Source: Streptomyces bikiniensis (GTDB lineage Bacteria; Actinomycetota; Actinomycetes; Streptomycetales; Streptomycetaceae). From it: a DNA stretch of 64,000 bases. Numbering within the stretch: position 1 is the stretch's first letter; the number at the start of each line of letters is the position of its first letter. Under the pieces are notes generated by a model. It did not search any database, had not been told where the DNA came from, and saw nothing but the letters and a program-made list of their open reading frames with translations. The stretch is taken from NCBI GenBank assembly GCA_000716465.1, contig JNWL01000032.1, positions 18,726-82,725 on the forward strand, given 5' to 3'. The position numbers and the translations under genes were made by a program. Below, piece after piece: positions 18,250 to 25,863 of the stretch.

Positions 18250-19614
18250 ATGAGCACCGAACCGCGGCCCGAACCGCCCCTCCCGCCCCGGCCCGAACCG
18301 CCCACCGCGTCCCGGCCCCCGGGCCACCGTTCCGCCGTCCGGGCACGCGAGGCGTTCCGGGGGCTCGGGGCCGCGCTCACCACCCCGACCTCCCCGGGGG
18401 CGCCCCTCCTCGCCGACGCGTCCTCGCGCTGGGTGCGGCTCCTCCCGTACGTCGTCGCCCTCGCCTTCGTCACCTCGCTGCTCCCCACCACCGTCCTCGT
18501 CCTCACCGACGACTACGGTCTCGACAGCGCCCTCGCCGGGGCGTTCGGCACCGCGCAGACCGCGCCGCTGCTGCTCGCCGTCACCCGCCCCCTCCAGGCC
18601 TGGTGGATCGTCTTCGCCGCCGACGTGCTCGGCGCGCTCGTCCTGCTCGGCGCCGACGGCCCGCACGCCCGCCTGTGGCCCTGGCCCCCGCCGCTCGTCG
18701 TCGGCTACTGCGCCCTGATGGTCGCGCTCGGCCTGCGCGAGTCCCGCCGGGCGCTGTTCGGCGTCTGGCTGGCGACGGGAGCGGCCGGATACCTCCTGGA
18801 GGTGTTCCGGCCCGCCGGGTACACCGGCGTCCACACCCTGCTGTTCGTCCTGAGCGGGGTGCTGCTCCTGCTCACCTCGGCGGTACGCGCGCGTGGGGAC
18901 GCCCAGCGGCGGCTCGTGGAGCAGGAGACCATCAGCGAGGCCGAGCGGTCCCGCCGCACGCTCCTGGAGGAGCGGGCCAGGATCGCGCGCGAGCTGCACG
19001 ACGTCGTGGCCCACCACATGTCCGTGATCACCGTGCAGGCCGACTCGGCGCCGTACCGCATCCCGGAGCTTCCCGAGGCGGCCCGCGAGGAGTTCGGCTC
19101 CATCGCGGCGAGCGCGCGCGAGTCCCTGACCGAGATGCGCCGGCTGCTCTCCGTCCTGCGCAGCGACGGCGGCGGCGAGGGCGGTGGGGCCGAACTGGCC
19201 CCGCAGCCCGGGCTGGACCGGCTCCAGCAGCTGGTGGAGGCGACCGTGCGGGCCGGGGTGCCGGCCGAGCTGCGGCTCGCCGCCAACCTCGGGGACGTCC
19301 CGCAGGCGGTGGACCTGTCCGCGTACCGGATCGTGCAGGAGGCCCTGGCGAACGTCGTCCGGCACGCGCCCGGCGCCGCGACCCGCGTCTCGGTCCGGAC
19401 GGACGAGGGGTGGCTGACGGTTCTCGTCGTCAACGGGCCCTCCCTGGAGGAGGGTTCGTCCGTCGAGCGGGGCGCCCCCGGCACGGGGCACGGGCTCGTC
19501 GGCATGCGGGAGCGCGTACGGTTGACCGGCGGCTCGCTGGACACCGGGCCGCTGCCCGACGGCGGCTTCCGGGTCGCCGCCCGGCTTCCCCTGGGCACGG
19601 AGGACCCCGAGTGA
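18250..19614 (+). CDS. Sensor histidine kinase, NarL/HisKA_3 type
   Basis: 454 residues. After a Pro-rich cytoplasmic N-terminus (1-60) come four to five membrane segments (about 65-210) with very short loops, so signals are probably sensed in or at the membrane. The HisKA_3 dimerisation domain carries the phosphoacceptor His250 in RIARELHDVVAHHMSVI. The HATPase_c domain follows: N-box region VQEALANVVRHAPGA and G-box GTGHGLVGMRERV. ATG 18250 follows a -10 box TACGCT by 9 nt. Its stop overlaps the GTG of the response regulator by 4 bp. The stimulus is unknown. The shared promoter boxes link it to the hydrolase/acyltransferase pair downstream. Confidence 0.92.
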   Translation: MSTEPRPEPPLPPRPEPPTASRPPGHRSAVRAREAFRGLGAALTTPTSPGAPLLADASSRWVRLLPYVVALAFVTSLLPTTVLVLTDDYGLDSALAGAFGTAQTAPLLLAVTRPLQAWWIVFAADVLGALVLLGADGPHARLWPWPPPLVVGYCALMVALGLRESRRALFGVWLATGAAGYLLEVFRPAGYTGVHTLLFVLSGVLLLLTSAVRARGDAQRRLVEQETISEAERSRRTLLEERARIARELHDVVAHHMSVITVQADSAPYRIPELPEAAREEFGSIAASARESLTEMRRLLSVLRSDGGGEGGGAELAPQPGLDRLQQLVEATVRAGVPAELRLAANLGDVPQAVDLSAYRIVQEALANVVRHAPGAATRVSVRTDEGWLTVLVVNGPSLEEGSSVERGAPGTGHGLVGMRERVRLTGGSLDTGPLPDGGFRVAARLPLGTEDPE

Positions 19615-20291
19615 CCATCCGCGTGATCATCGTCGACGACCAGGCCATGGTGCGGGCCGGTTTCGCCGCGCTGCTCGCCGCGCAGCCCGACATCGACGTC
19701 GTCGGCGAGGCCCCGGACGGGCGGCGGGGCGTGGAGGTGGCCCGGTCGGCGCACCCGGACGTGGTCCTCATGGACGTGCGGATGCCGGAGCTGGACGGGC
19801 TCGCGGCGGCTCGCGAGATCCTGCGTCCGCCGGCCGGGGTCACGCACCGGCCGAAGGTGCTCATGCTGACCACCTTCGACGTGGACGACTACGTGTACGA
19901 GGCGCTGCGCGCGGGCGCGTCCGGCTTCCTCCTCAAGGACGCGCCGCCGGCCGACCTGATCGCGGCGGTACGGGTGGTGGCGGCGGGCGAGGCGCTGCTC
20001 GCCCCTTCCGTGACCCGGCGTCTGATCGCGGACTTCGCCGCGTCCCGCCCGGCCCCGCGCCGGGACACCGCGGCGCTGCGCCTGAACGGTCTCACCCCGC
20101 GCGAGACGGAGGTCCTGGAGCTGATCGCCCGGGGCCTGTCCAACCAGGAGATCGCGGAGAGCCTGGTCCTCGCCGAACAGACGGTGAAGACCCACATCGG
20201 CCGGGTCCTGGCCAAGCTGGACCTGCGCGACCGGGCCCAGGCGGTGGTCTTCGCCTACGAGTCGGGGCTCGTGACGCCGGGTTCGGCCTGA
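19611..20291 (+). CDS. NarL/LuxR-family response regulator
   Basis: 226 residues. The receiver domain (1-120) has acidic residues Asp9-Asp10, the phosphorylated Asp55 in VVLMDVRMPELDG, and Lys in GFLLKDAPP. A LuxR-type helix-turn-helix (about 155-215) reads LTPRETEVLELIARGLSNQEIAESL. It is translationally coupled to the kinase (GTGA overlap at 19611). The two CGGTATNAC-like boxes before the kinase and before gene 20492 are the best candidates for its binding sites, because they sit at the same distance (29.5 bp, centre to centre) from each -10 box, as expected for an activator. Confidence 0.93.
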   Translation: MTIRVIIVDDQAMVRAGFAALLAAQPDIDVVGEAPDGRRGVEVARSAHPDVVLMDVRMPELDGLAAAREILRPPAGVTHRPKVLMLTTFDVDDYVYEALRAGASGFLLKDAPPADLIAAVRVVAAGEALLAPSVTRRLIADFAASRPAPRRDTAALRLNGLTPRETEVLELIARGLSNQEIAESLVLAEQTVKTHIGRVLAKLDLRDRAQAVVFAYESGLVTPGSA

Positions 20292-20371
20292 TCCCCGGAT
20301 ACGGCGGGGGGAACCCCCGGGGGGAAACCCCACCCCTTCCCTGGGGGCGTCCGCTCCTCCACCCCCTACTC

Positions 20372-20433
20372 CGGTATCAGAGGGCAGTTGGCCCCCCGGT
20401 GTGACGTGCCGTCACCCGCTCCCTTCCTACCTT
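20372..20433 (+). promoter_or_regulatory. Two-box promoter before the DUF1023 hydrolase 2 operon
   Basis: CGGTATCAG (20372-20380) and CGGTGTGAC (20397-20405), 25 bp start to start, then TACCTT (-10) 22 bp on at 20428-20433. The layout equals that at 18179-18240 to the base. An extra inverted repeat GTGACG-TGC-CGTCAC (20401-20415) overlaps the second box. Confidence 0.7.
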
Positions 20434-20491
20434 CCTCCCGTCGCCGGACGACCGGCGCACGAACCGGAATCCGGAGAGGGAGGGCGGGCCC

Positions 20492-21472
20492 ATGCGCCGC
20501 ATGTCGAGGACCCTGATCAGCGTGGCCCTGGCGGTCGTCGCGGTCGCCGGGACGGCCGGTTGGGCGTCCGGGAACGCGCAGGAGGCCGTGACCGGGGTGC
20601 CGGTCGGGACGGGGGCGTGGGTGGGTGCGGGGCTGCCGGACCCGGGGCGGGTGGGGCCGGCCGGGATCGCGCGGTTCTTCGCGGGACTCGATCCCGTAAG
20701 GAAGAGGAAGCTGGTGCGGGAGCACCCGGGCGTCGTCGGGAACCTCGACGGGGCTCCTCCGGAGCTGAGGTACGAGGCCAACGCCCTGGTGACGGGAGGG
20801 AGGTTCGGCGGGGCCCGGGTGCTCGCGTACGATCCGCGCGGCCGGGGGCAGGTGGCCCTGGTCTACGGGGACCTGGCGCGGGCCGCGTACGTGGCGGTGG
20901 TCGTGCCCGGCTCCGACGTCGACGCCGGGCGCGTCCGGCCGCTCGCGGACATGGCGTCCGCGCTGCACCGGGCGACCGGCGGCCGGACGGCGGTCGTCGC
21001 CTGGGCCGGGTACACCACCCCCGTCGGCGTCGGCCTGGACGCGGCCACCGGCCGGCTCGCCGAGGCCGGGGCGGAACGGCTCGTCCGGTTCGCGGACGGC
21101 CTGGCGGCCGTCGGGGCGGCCGAGCCCTCGGTGTTCTGCCACAGCTACGGCTCGGTGGTCTGCGGGCTCGCCGCCCACGAGCTGAAGGCGAAGGACCTGG
21201 TGGTCTTCGGCTCGCCCGGGATGCGCTCCGAGAACGTCGCCGGCCTCCGCACCTCCGCGCGGGTCTGGGCGGCGAAGGACCCCACCGACTGGATCGACCG
21301 CGTCCCCAACGTCTCCTTCGCGGGCCTCGGGCACGGCACCGATCCCACCGAGCCGTCCTTCGGGGCGCGCCGGATCCCGGCCGGGGACGCCGCCGGGCAC
21401 GGGGGGTACTTCGCGGCCGGGACCTCGTCCCTGCGCGCGTTCGCCGCGATCGCCGAGGGGGACGTCCGATGA
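20492..21472 (+). CDS. DUF1023 alpha/beta hydrolase, secreted (paralog 2)
   Basis: 326 residues. Residues 1-30 are a signal peptide (MRRMSRTLIS, hydrophobic core, GWASGNAQ). The DUF1023 alpha/beta-hydrolase domain shows GVVGNLDGAPPELRYEAN, VAVVVPGSDVD, the nucleophile elbow VFCHSYGSVVCG (Ser218), Asp263 in AKDPTDWID, and His303 in AGHGGYF. It is therefore probably an extracytoplasmic hydrolase of unknown substrate. ATG 20492 follows GGAGAGGGAGGG. Its stop overlaps the start of the acyltransferase (ATGA), so the two are made together, and its promoter carries the two-component-system boxes. It is about 50% identical by eye to the gene at 15771. Confidence 0.85.
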   Translation: MRRMSRTLISVALAVVAVAGTAGWASGNAQEAVTGVPVGTGAWVGAGLPDPGRVGPAGIARFFAGLDPVRKRKLVREHPGVVGNLDGAPPELRYEANALVTGGRFGGARVLAYDPRGRGQVALVYGDLARAAYVAVVVPGSDVDAGRVRPLADMASALHRATGGRTAVVAWAGYTTPVGVGLDAATGRLAEAGAERLVRFADGLAAVGAAEPSVFCHSYGSVVCGLAAHELKAKDLVVFGSPGMRSENVAGLRTSARVWAAKDPTDWIDRVPNVSFAGLGHGTDPTEPSFGARRIPAGDAAGHGGYFAAGTSSLRAFAAIAEGDVR

Positions 21473-22674
21473 GTCACCTTGCGGTCGTCGCCCGGCGGAT
21501 CGAGGCCGCCACCCCCGCCCGTCGCGACCGGGCCGTCGACGGGCTGCGGGCCCTCGCCCTGCTCGCCGTGCCCACCGGGCACTGGCTGCTCGGCGGCTTC
21601 ACCCGCTCCCCCGACGGCGCGCTCCACAACGCCAGCCCGCTCGGCGCCTTCCCCGGGTTCGCGCCGGTGAGCTGGGTCCTCCAGATGCTGGGGATCTTCT
21701 TCCTGGTCGGTGGGTACGCGTCCGTCCTCTCGTACCGGCGCCGGAAGGGTTCCACGCGCGCGTGGCTCGGGGGGCGGCTCGCCCGGCTCGGGCGGCCGGT
21801 CCTCGGGGTCACCGCCGTGTGGGCGCTGCTCCTGCCCCTGCTCCGCTTCGGGCTCGGGGTGCCCGTGGACACCCTGCGGACGGCGTCCACGCTGGTGGTC
21901 CAGCCGCTGTGGTTCGTCGGGGTCTACGCGGTGGTCACCGCCCTCACCCCGTACTGCGTGCGCGCCGCCCGGCGCCTCGGGGCGTGGGCGGCGGCCCCGC
22001 TGCTCGGCTCGGTCGCCGTCGTCGACCTCCTGCGGTACGGGCCGTACGCCGACGCCGTGCCGTCCTGGCTGGGCCTCCTGAACGTCCTGCCCGGCTGGCT
22101 CTTCGCCTATCAGCTCGGCGTCTCGTGGGGCGAGGGCCGGGTGACCCGGCGCCACGCGTGGACCCTGCTCGCCGGCGGGGCCGCCCTCTTCGCCGTGCTG
22201 CTGCTCCTCTTCGGCTATCCGGCGTCGATGGTCGGCGTGCCCGGCGAGGCCCGCACCAACTCGCACCCGCCGTCGCTGCTCGTCCTGGCGCTCGCCGCCG
22301 CGCAGAGCGGCGCCGCGGTCCTGCTCCGCGACCGGATCGGCGCGCTCCTGCGGCGGCCCGTGCTCTGGGCGCCGGTCGTGGTCGTCAACCTGTCGGCCAT
22401 GACGGTCCTGTGCTGGCACCAGACGGCGATGCTGGCCGCCGCGGTCCCCGCCGCGTACGCCGGGGAGGTCCCGGGCCTGGTCGGCGCGCCCGACTCGGCC
22501 GGCTGGATCCTGGCCCGGCTCGCCTGGATGCCGGTCTTCGCCGGGCTCCTCGTCGTGATCGGGCGGTACGCGCGGGGCTTCGAGTCCCCGTGGACGGGGG
22601 CCGGGCCCGCCCGCCGCGCGCTGGCGGGAGTGCTCGCGGCGGGCTTCGGGGTCTTCGCGCTGGGGCTGGGGTGA
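21469..22674 (+). CDS. Membrane acyltransferase, acyltransferase-3 family
   Basis: 401 residues with about ten membrane segments. The N-terminal RRDRAVDGLRALALLAVPTGHWLLGG carries the R-x-x-x-x-D-G-L-R and the conserved His of the acyltransferase-3 (OafA/NolL-like) family, followed by GIFFLVGGYASVLSYRRRKG. These enzymes move acyl groups across the membrane onto sugars, peptidoglycan or antibiotics. ATG 21469 overlaps the hydrolase stop by 4 bp. A surface hydrolase translationally coupled to an acyltransferase suggests turnover of an acyl modification, but this is inference. It converges on the aldo/keto reductase gene 17 bp away. Confidence 0.88.
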   Translation: MSHLAVVARRIEAATPARRDRAVDGLRALALLAVPTGHWLLGGFTRSPDGALHNASPLGAFPGFAPVSWVLQMLGIFFLVGGYASVLSYRRRKGSTRAWLGGRLARLGRPVLGVTAVWALLLPLLRFGLGVPVDTLRTASTLVVQPLWFVGVYAVVTALTPYCVRAARRLGAWAAAPLLGSVAVVDLLRYGPYADAVPSWLGLLNVLPGWLFAYQLGVSWGEGRVTRRHAWTLLAGGAALFAVLLLLFGYPASMVGVPGEARTNSHPPSLLVLALAAAQSGAAVLLRDRIGALLRRPVLWAPVVVVNLSAMTVLCWHQTAMLAAAVPAAYAGEVPGLVGAPDSAGWILARLAWMPVFAGLLVVIGRYARGFESPWTGAGPARRALAGVLAAGFGVFALGLG

Positions 22675-22691
22675 ACCCCTCCGCCGGGCGC

Positions 22692-23717
22692 TCAGGCCTC
22701 CCGGCTCGCCGCCGTGAAGCTCATGTCCGGGTAGCGGTCGCCCGCCACCAGGCCGGCGATCGGCTCCAGTTCGGCCAGTTCGGCGTCGGTGAGGGTGATC
22801 CGGGTGGCGGCCGCGTTCTCCAGGAGGCGGGAGCGCTTGCGGGTGCCCGGGATCGGGACGACCGTAAGGCCGTGCACGGAGGCCCGCTGCTGGACCCAGG
22901 CGAGGGCGATCTGCGCCGGGGTCGCCCCGTGGGCGGCGGCGATCTTGCGGACCGGGTCGAGGAGGGCGGCGTTCCGCTCCGCGTTCTCGCCGGTGAACCG
23001 GGGCTGGTGGGCCCGGAAGTCGCCGCCCCGGAGGTCCTTGGCGGCGTCCGCGAACGCCCCGGTCAGGAAGCCCCGGCCGAGCGGCGAGTACGGCACGACG
23101 GTCACGCCCAGGTCGGCGGCGGCGCCGACGGCGCTGCGCTCCACGTCCCGGGAGAAGAGCGACCACTCCGACTGGAGGGCGGCGATCGGGTGCACGGCGT
23201 GGGCCTCGCGCAGTTCGGGCCCGGTGACCTCGCTCAGACCCAGGAAGCGGACCTTGCCCTCCCGGACCAGTTCGGCCATCGCGCCGACGGACTCGGCGAA
23301 CGGGACCTCCGGGTCGCGGCGGTGCATGTAGTAGAGGTCGATGGTCTCGACGCCGAGGCGGCGCAGACTGTTCTCGACGGCGCTCCTGACGTACGCGGGG
23401 TCGTTGCGGACGCCCCGGTGGGAGGGGTCGTCGGCGCGCCGCTCGATGGCGAACTTGGTGGCGAGGACGACCTCGTCGCGGTGGGCGGCGAGGAAGGGGG
23501 CGAGGAACTCCTCGTTGGCGCCGAGGCCGTAGGTGTCGGCGGTGTCGATCAGGGTGACGCCGGCCTCCAGGGCCGCGTCGAGGGTGTCGCGGGCGGCGGC
23601 CTCGTCGGTGGCGCCGTAGAACTCGCTGATGCCCATGGCCCCGAAGCCCTGGACCCCGACCTCCGGTCCGTCCTGGCCCCCGAGGCGTACGGTGTCGATC
23701 CTGGTCACGCTGGTCAT
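22692..23717 (-). CDS. Aldo/keto reductase
   Basis: 341 residues, AKR13-like. NAD(P)H-dependent reduction of aldehydes or ketones in the cytoplasm. The catalytic tetrad is visible: Asp58 and Tyr63 in LIDTADTYG, Lys88 in VLATKFA, His132 in YYMHRRD. The C-terminal cofactor site VVPIPGTRKRSRLLENAAA is intact. ATG 23717 is supported by GGAGGAA with 7-nt spacing and overlaps the MerR stop (ATGA). Co-transcription with the MerR gene suggests induction by the MerR effector, perhaps a reactive carbonyl. Confidence 0.93.
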   Translation of the reverse strand: MTSVTRIDTVRLGGQDGPEVGVQGFGAMGISEFYGATDEAAARDTLDAALEAGVTLIDTADTYGLGANEEFLAPFLAAHRDEVVLATKFAIERRADDPSHRGVRNDPAYVRSAVENSLRRLGVETIDLYYMHRRDPEVPFAESVGAMAELVREGKVRFLGLSEVTGPELREAHAVHPIAALQSEWSLFSRDVERSAVGAAADLGVTVVPYSPLGRGFLTGAFADAAKDLRGGDFRAHQPRFTGENAERNAALLDPVRKIAAAHGATPAQIALAWVQQRASVHGLTVVPIPGTRKRSRLLENAAATRITLTDAELAELEPIAGLVAGDRYPDMSFTAASREA

Positions 23718-24211
23718 GAAGGTGTTCCTCCGCATGCGGTCCCGTAGTGGGCGATCTTGACGTCGAGCACGGCGAGCGTCTCCTGGAGTTCGGTGACCCG
23801 GGCGAGGACGTCCCGCCGGGTGGCCTCCAGGAGCTCGCGGCGTTCCTCACGGGTGTGGTCCCCGGCGCGCACCAGTTCGGCGTACCGGACCATGTCGGCG
23901 ACCGGCATCCCGGTCAGCCGCAGCTTGCCGACGAAGGCCAGCCAGTCCAGGTCGCGGGCGGTGAAGCGGCGCTGTCCCGTGTGCGAGCGGTCGACGTGCG
24001 GCATGAGGCCGATCCGCTCGTACCAGCGCAGGGTGTGCGCCGTGAGGCCGGTCAGGGCGGCGACCTCGCTGATGGTGTGGTGCGGCGCCCGGGCGCCGGT
24101 CGTGCTCGTACCGGTCGTGCTCGTGCTCGTACCGCCCGTGCTCGTACCGCCCGTGCTCGTACCGCTCGTACTCGTGCTCGTGCTCGTGCTCGTGCTCGCG
24201 ATCACGCTCAT
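23714..24211 (-). CDS. MerR-family regulator with Ser/Thr/Gly-repeat N-terminus
   Basis: 165 residues. Residues 5-40 are a low-complexity Ser-Thr-Gly stretch encoded by tandem repeats; the MerR helix-turn-helix follows (HTISEVAALTGLTAHTLRWYERIGLM, residues 45-70), then a DNA-binding helix pair (HTGQRRFTARDLDWLAFVGKL) and a dimerisation coiled coil (90-150). No Cys-rich metal site is seen apart from one C-terminal Cys, so a metal sensor is unlikely. ATG 24211 lies 6 nt after TAGCGT and could be leaderless; GTG 24205 with GGAGG at 7 nt is the alternative. It controls its own operon from the 19-bp-spacer promoter directly upstream. Confidence 0.9.
   Translation of the reverse strand: MSVIASTSTSTSTSTSGTSTGGTSTGGTSTSTTGTSTTGARAPHHTISEVAALTGLTAHTLRWYERIGLMPHVDRSHTGQRRFTARDLDWLAFVGKLRLTGMPVADMVRYAELVRAGDHTREERRELLEATRRDVLARVTELQETLAVLDVKIAHYGTACGGTPS
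24113..24199. repeat. In-frame tandem repeats encoding the MerR Ser/Thr/Gly tail
   Basis: Units such as GTGCTCGTACC and a run of CTCGTG hexamers (four to five copies) give alternating Ser-Thr codons. The repeats keep the frame, and copy number is likely to vary. Confidence 0.75.
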
Positions 24212-24217
24212 GCCTCC

Positions 24218-24248
24218 ACGCTATGGGGTTGGAGTGCACTCGAAGCAA
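24218..24248 (-). promoter_or_regulatory. MerR-type promoter and operator
   Basis: On the minus strand TTGCTT (-35) and TAGCGT (-10) are 19 bp apart, the long spacer that MerR activators act on. The spacer contains the perfect palindrome GAGTGCACTC (24232-24241). Confidence 0.75.
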
Positions 24249-24281
24249 GCCCGTTCCGGAGGGGCAAGTAGGCTCGGTGTC

Positions 24282-25136
24282 ATGGAGAGCCCCGTGGAGA
24301 ACAGCGTGGAGAACGGCCTGCCGGGCCTGGCGTCGATCGAGAACTGGCCCGTCCCCACCGCGGCCGCCGCCGTGGTCCGCGCGGACGGCACCCTGGCCGG
24401 GGCCCACGGCCCCACCGGGCGGCGCTTCCCGCTCGCCTCGGTGACCAAGCCGCTCGCGGCGTACGCGGTGCTCGTCGCGTACGAGGAGGGGGCGATCGAC
24501 CTGGACGAGCCGGCCGGGCCCGAGGGCTCGACCGTCCGCCACCTCCTCGCCCACACCTCGGGCCTCGCCTTCGACGAGGACCGGGTCCAGGCCGCGCCGG
24601 GCACCCGCCGGATCTACTCCAACACCGGCTTCGAGGCCCTCGGCGACCACGTCGCCAAGGCCACCGACATCCCCTTCGCCGACTACCTGCGCCAGGCCGT
24701 CCTGGAGCCGCTCGGCATGGCGTCCACGACCCTGGAGGGCTCGCCCGCCAAGGACGGCGTCTCGACCGTGGACGACCTGGTCCGGTTCGCCGCCGAGGTG
24801 CAGGCGCCCCGGTTGCTCGACGCCCGCACCGTCCTGGACGCGATGACCGTGACGCATCCCGGTCTGACCGGCATCCTGCCCGGCTACGGGCACCAGCGGC
24901 CGAACGACTGGGGGCTCGGCTTCGAGATCCGCGACGGGAAGTCCCCGCACTGGACGGGTGCCACGTCCTCGCCGCGCACCTTCGGGCACTTCGGGCAGTC
25001 CGGCACCTTCCTGTGGATCGACCCGGACGCGCGGGCCGCGTGCGTGGCGCTCACCGACCGGCCCTTCGGACCGTGGGCGGTCGAGGCCTGGCCGCCTTTC
25101 ACGGACGCGGTCCTGGCGGACCTGCGGGCGGTTTAG
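24282..25136 (+). CDS. Serine hydrolase of the beta-lactamase / class C penicillin-binding family
   Basis: 284 residues. Ser53 and Lys56 form the SxxK motif (LASVTKPLAAYAVLVA) and Tyr112-Ser-Asn114 (RIYSNTGFEALG) the second motif; FGHFGQSGTFLWIDP near 240-255 occupies the place of the KTG-like third motif as HFG. No signal peptide is present, so the enzyme is probably cytoplasmic, acting as an esterase or amidase rather than on peptidoglycan. ATG 24282 lies 7 nt after TAGGCT, suggesting a leaderless mRNA. It is divergent from the MerR/aldo-keto reductase operon; the promoters are separate by about 30 bp. Confidence 0.87.
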   Translation: MESPVENSVENGLPGLASIENWPVPTAAAAVVRADGTLAGAHGPTGRRFPLASVTKPLAAYAVLVAYEEGAIDLDEPAGPEGSTVRHLLAHTSGLAFDEDRVQAAPGTRRIYSNTGFEALGDHVAKATDIPFADYLRQAVLEPLGMASTTLEGSPAKDGVSTVDDLVRFAAEVQAPRLLDARTVLDAMTVTHPGLTGILPGYGHQRPNDWGLGFEIRDGKSPHWTGATSSPRTFGHFGQSGTFLWIDPDARAACVALTDRPFGPWAVEAWPPFTDAVLADLRAV

Positions 25137-25200
25137 GGGTGTGTCCGGCGTCTCGGGGCCCAGTCGTCGCAGGCCCCGGCCATGATCCGCCGGACGGGCC

Positions 25201-25863
25201 CTAGTCGTCGCAGCGGGCGGCCGGCAGGGAGCCGTCCGGGCCGGTGAGGGTCACCTCGGACCGGCCCGCCGGGTGCTCCGCGTGAGCGGCCGTGCAGACC
25301 AGCTGGCGGACGGCCGCCTCCGGGAGGTCCCTCACGGGGAAGGGGGTCCGGAGCCTGAGCGCCGGGACGGATCCCGCCGGGTCGGTCCCCGCCCGGCCGG
25401 TCCCCGCCGGGTCCGGCTCCACGCGCGGCGTCCAGCCGCCGGCCCCCGGCAGGGCCGTGGTGGCGCCCGTCGCCCGCTCCTCGTCGGTCGGGCCGGCCAG
25501 GAGCGCGGCGAGGACCTTGTCGGTGGGGACCCGCCCGTGGACCGGGGTGCCGGTGGAGACCTCGTACCCCGGACCGAAGCCCTCGTACGGCATCCGGTCG
25601 TCCCCCGCGCCGTCCGCCGGGCGGGTGCGGGACGGGAACGGGGACGGGGCGTGGGGCCCGACGTCGCGGGCCATCGGCATCGTCCCCCCGCCGGGGCCGA
25701 GGAAGTAGAGCGTCATCCGCTCCTCGGGGACCGGCTGGACGACGACGGTCGCGGCCCCGCCCGCCTCCACGACATCGGTCTCCTGTATGCCACAGCCGGC
25801 CAGGGCGAGCAGGGAGAGCAGGGAGAGCAGGGAGAGCGGGGCGGCGCCGGTCCGGCGCCTCAC
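25201..25863 (-). CDS. GerMN-like lipoprotein of the two-component operon
   Basis: 220 residues. The lipobox LALAGC gives lipidated Cys24. The signal peptide contains LSLLSLLSLL, encoded by a 9-bp unit repeated three times. Residues 45-150 resemble a GerMN domain: MTLYFLGPGG, then KVLAALLAGPTDEERATGATTALP. Similar lipoproteins sit beside actinomycete sensor kinases (LpqB, CseA), where they tune the kinase from outside the membrane. GTG 25863 overlaps the kinase stop (GTGA), so it is translated with the kinase. Inference: an accessory regulator of the kinase at 25860. Confidence 0.8.
   Translation of the reverse strand: MRRRTGAAPLSLLSLLSLLALAGCGIQETDVVEAGGAATVVVQPVPEERMTLYFLGPGGGTMPMARDVGPHAPSPFPSRTRPADGAGDDRMPYEGFGPGYEVSTGTPVHGRVPTDKVLAALLAGPTDEERATGATTALPGAGGWTPRVEPDPAGTGRAGTDPAGSVPALRLRTPFPVRDLPEAAVRQLVCTAAHAEHPAGRSEVTLTGPDGSLPAARCDD

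Noticed and set aside
20401..20415. GTGACG-TGC-CGTCAC as the main operator of the hydrolase 2 promoter
   Set aside because: It is not present at the kinase promoter, whereas the two flanking boxes are; it may be incidental.
21145..23850. Leftward 901-codon frame covering the acyltransferase and aldo/keto reductase
   Set aside because: Arg/Pro-rich out-of-frame translation of real genes.
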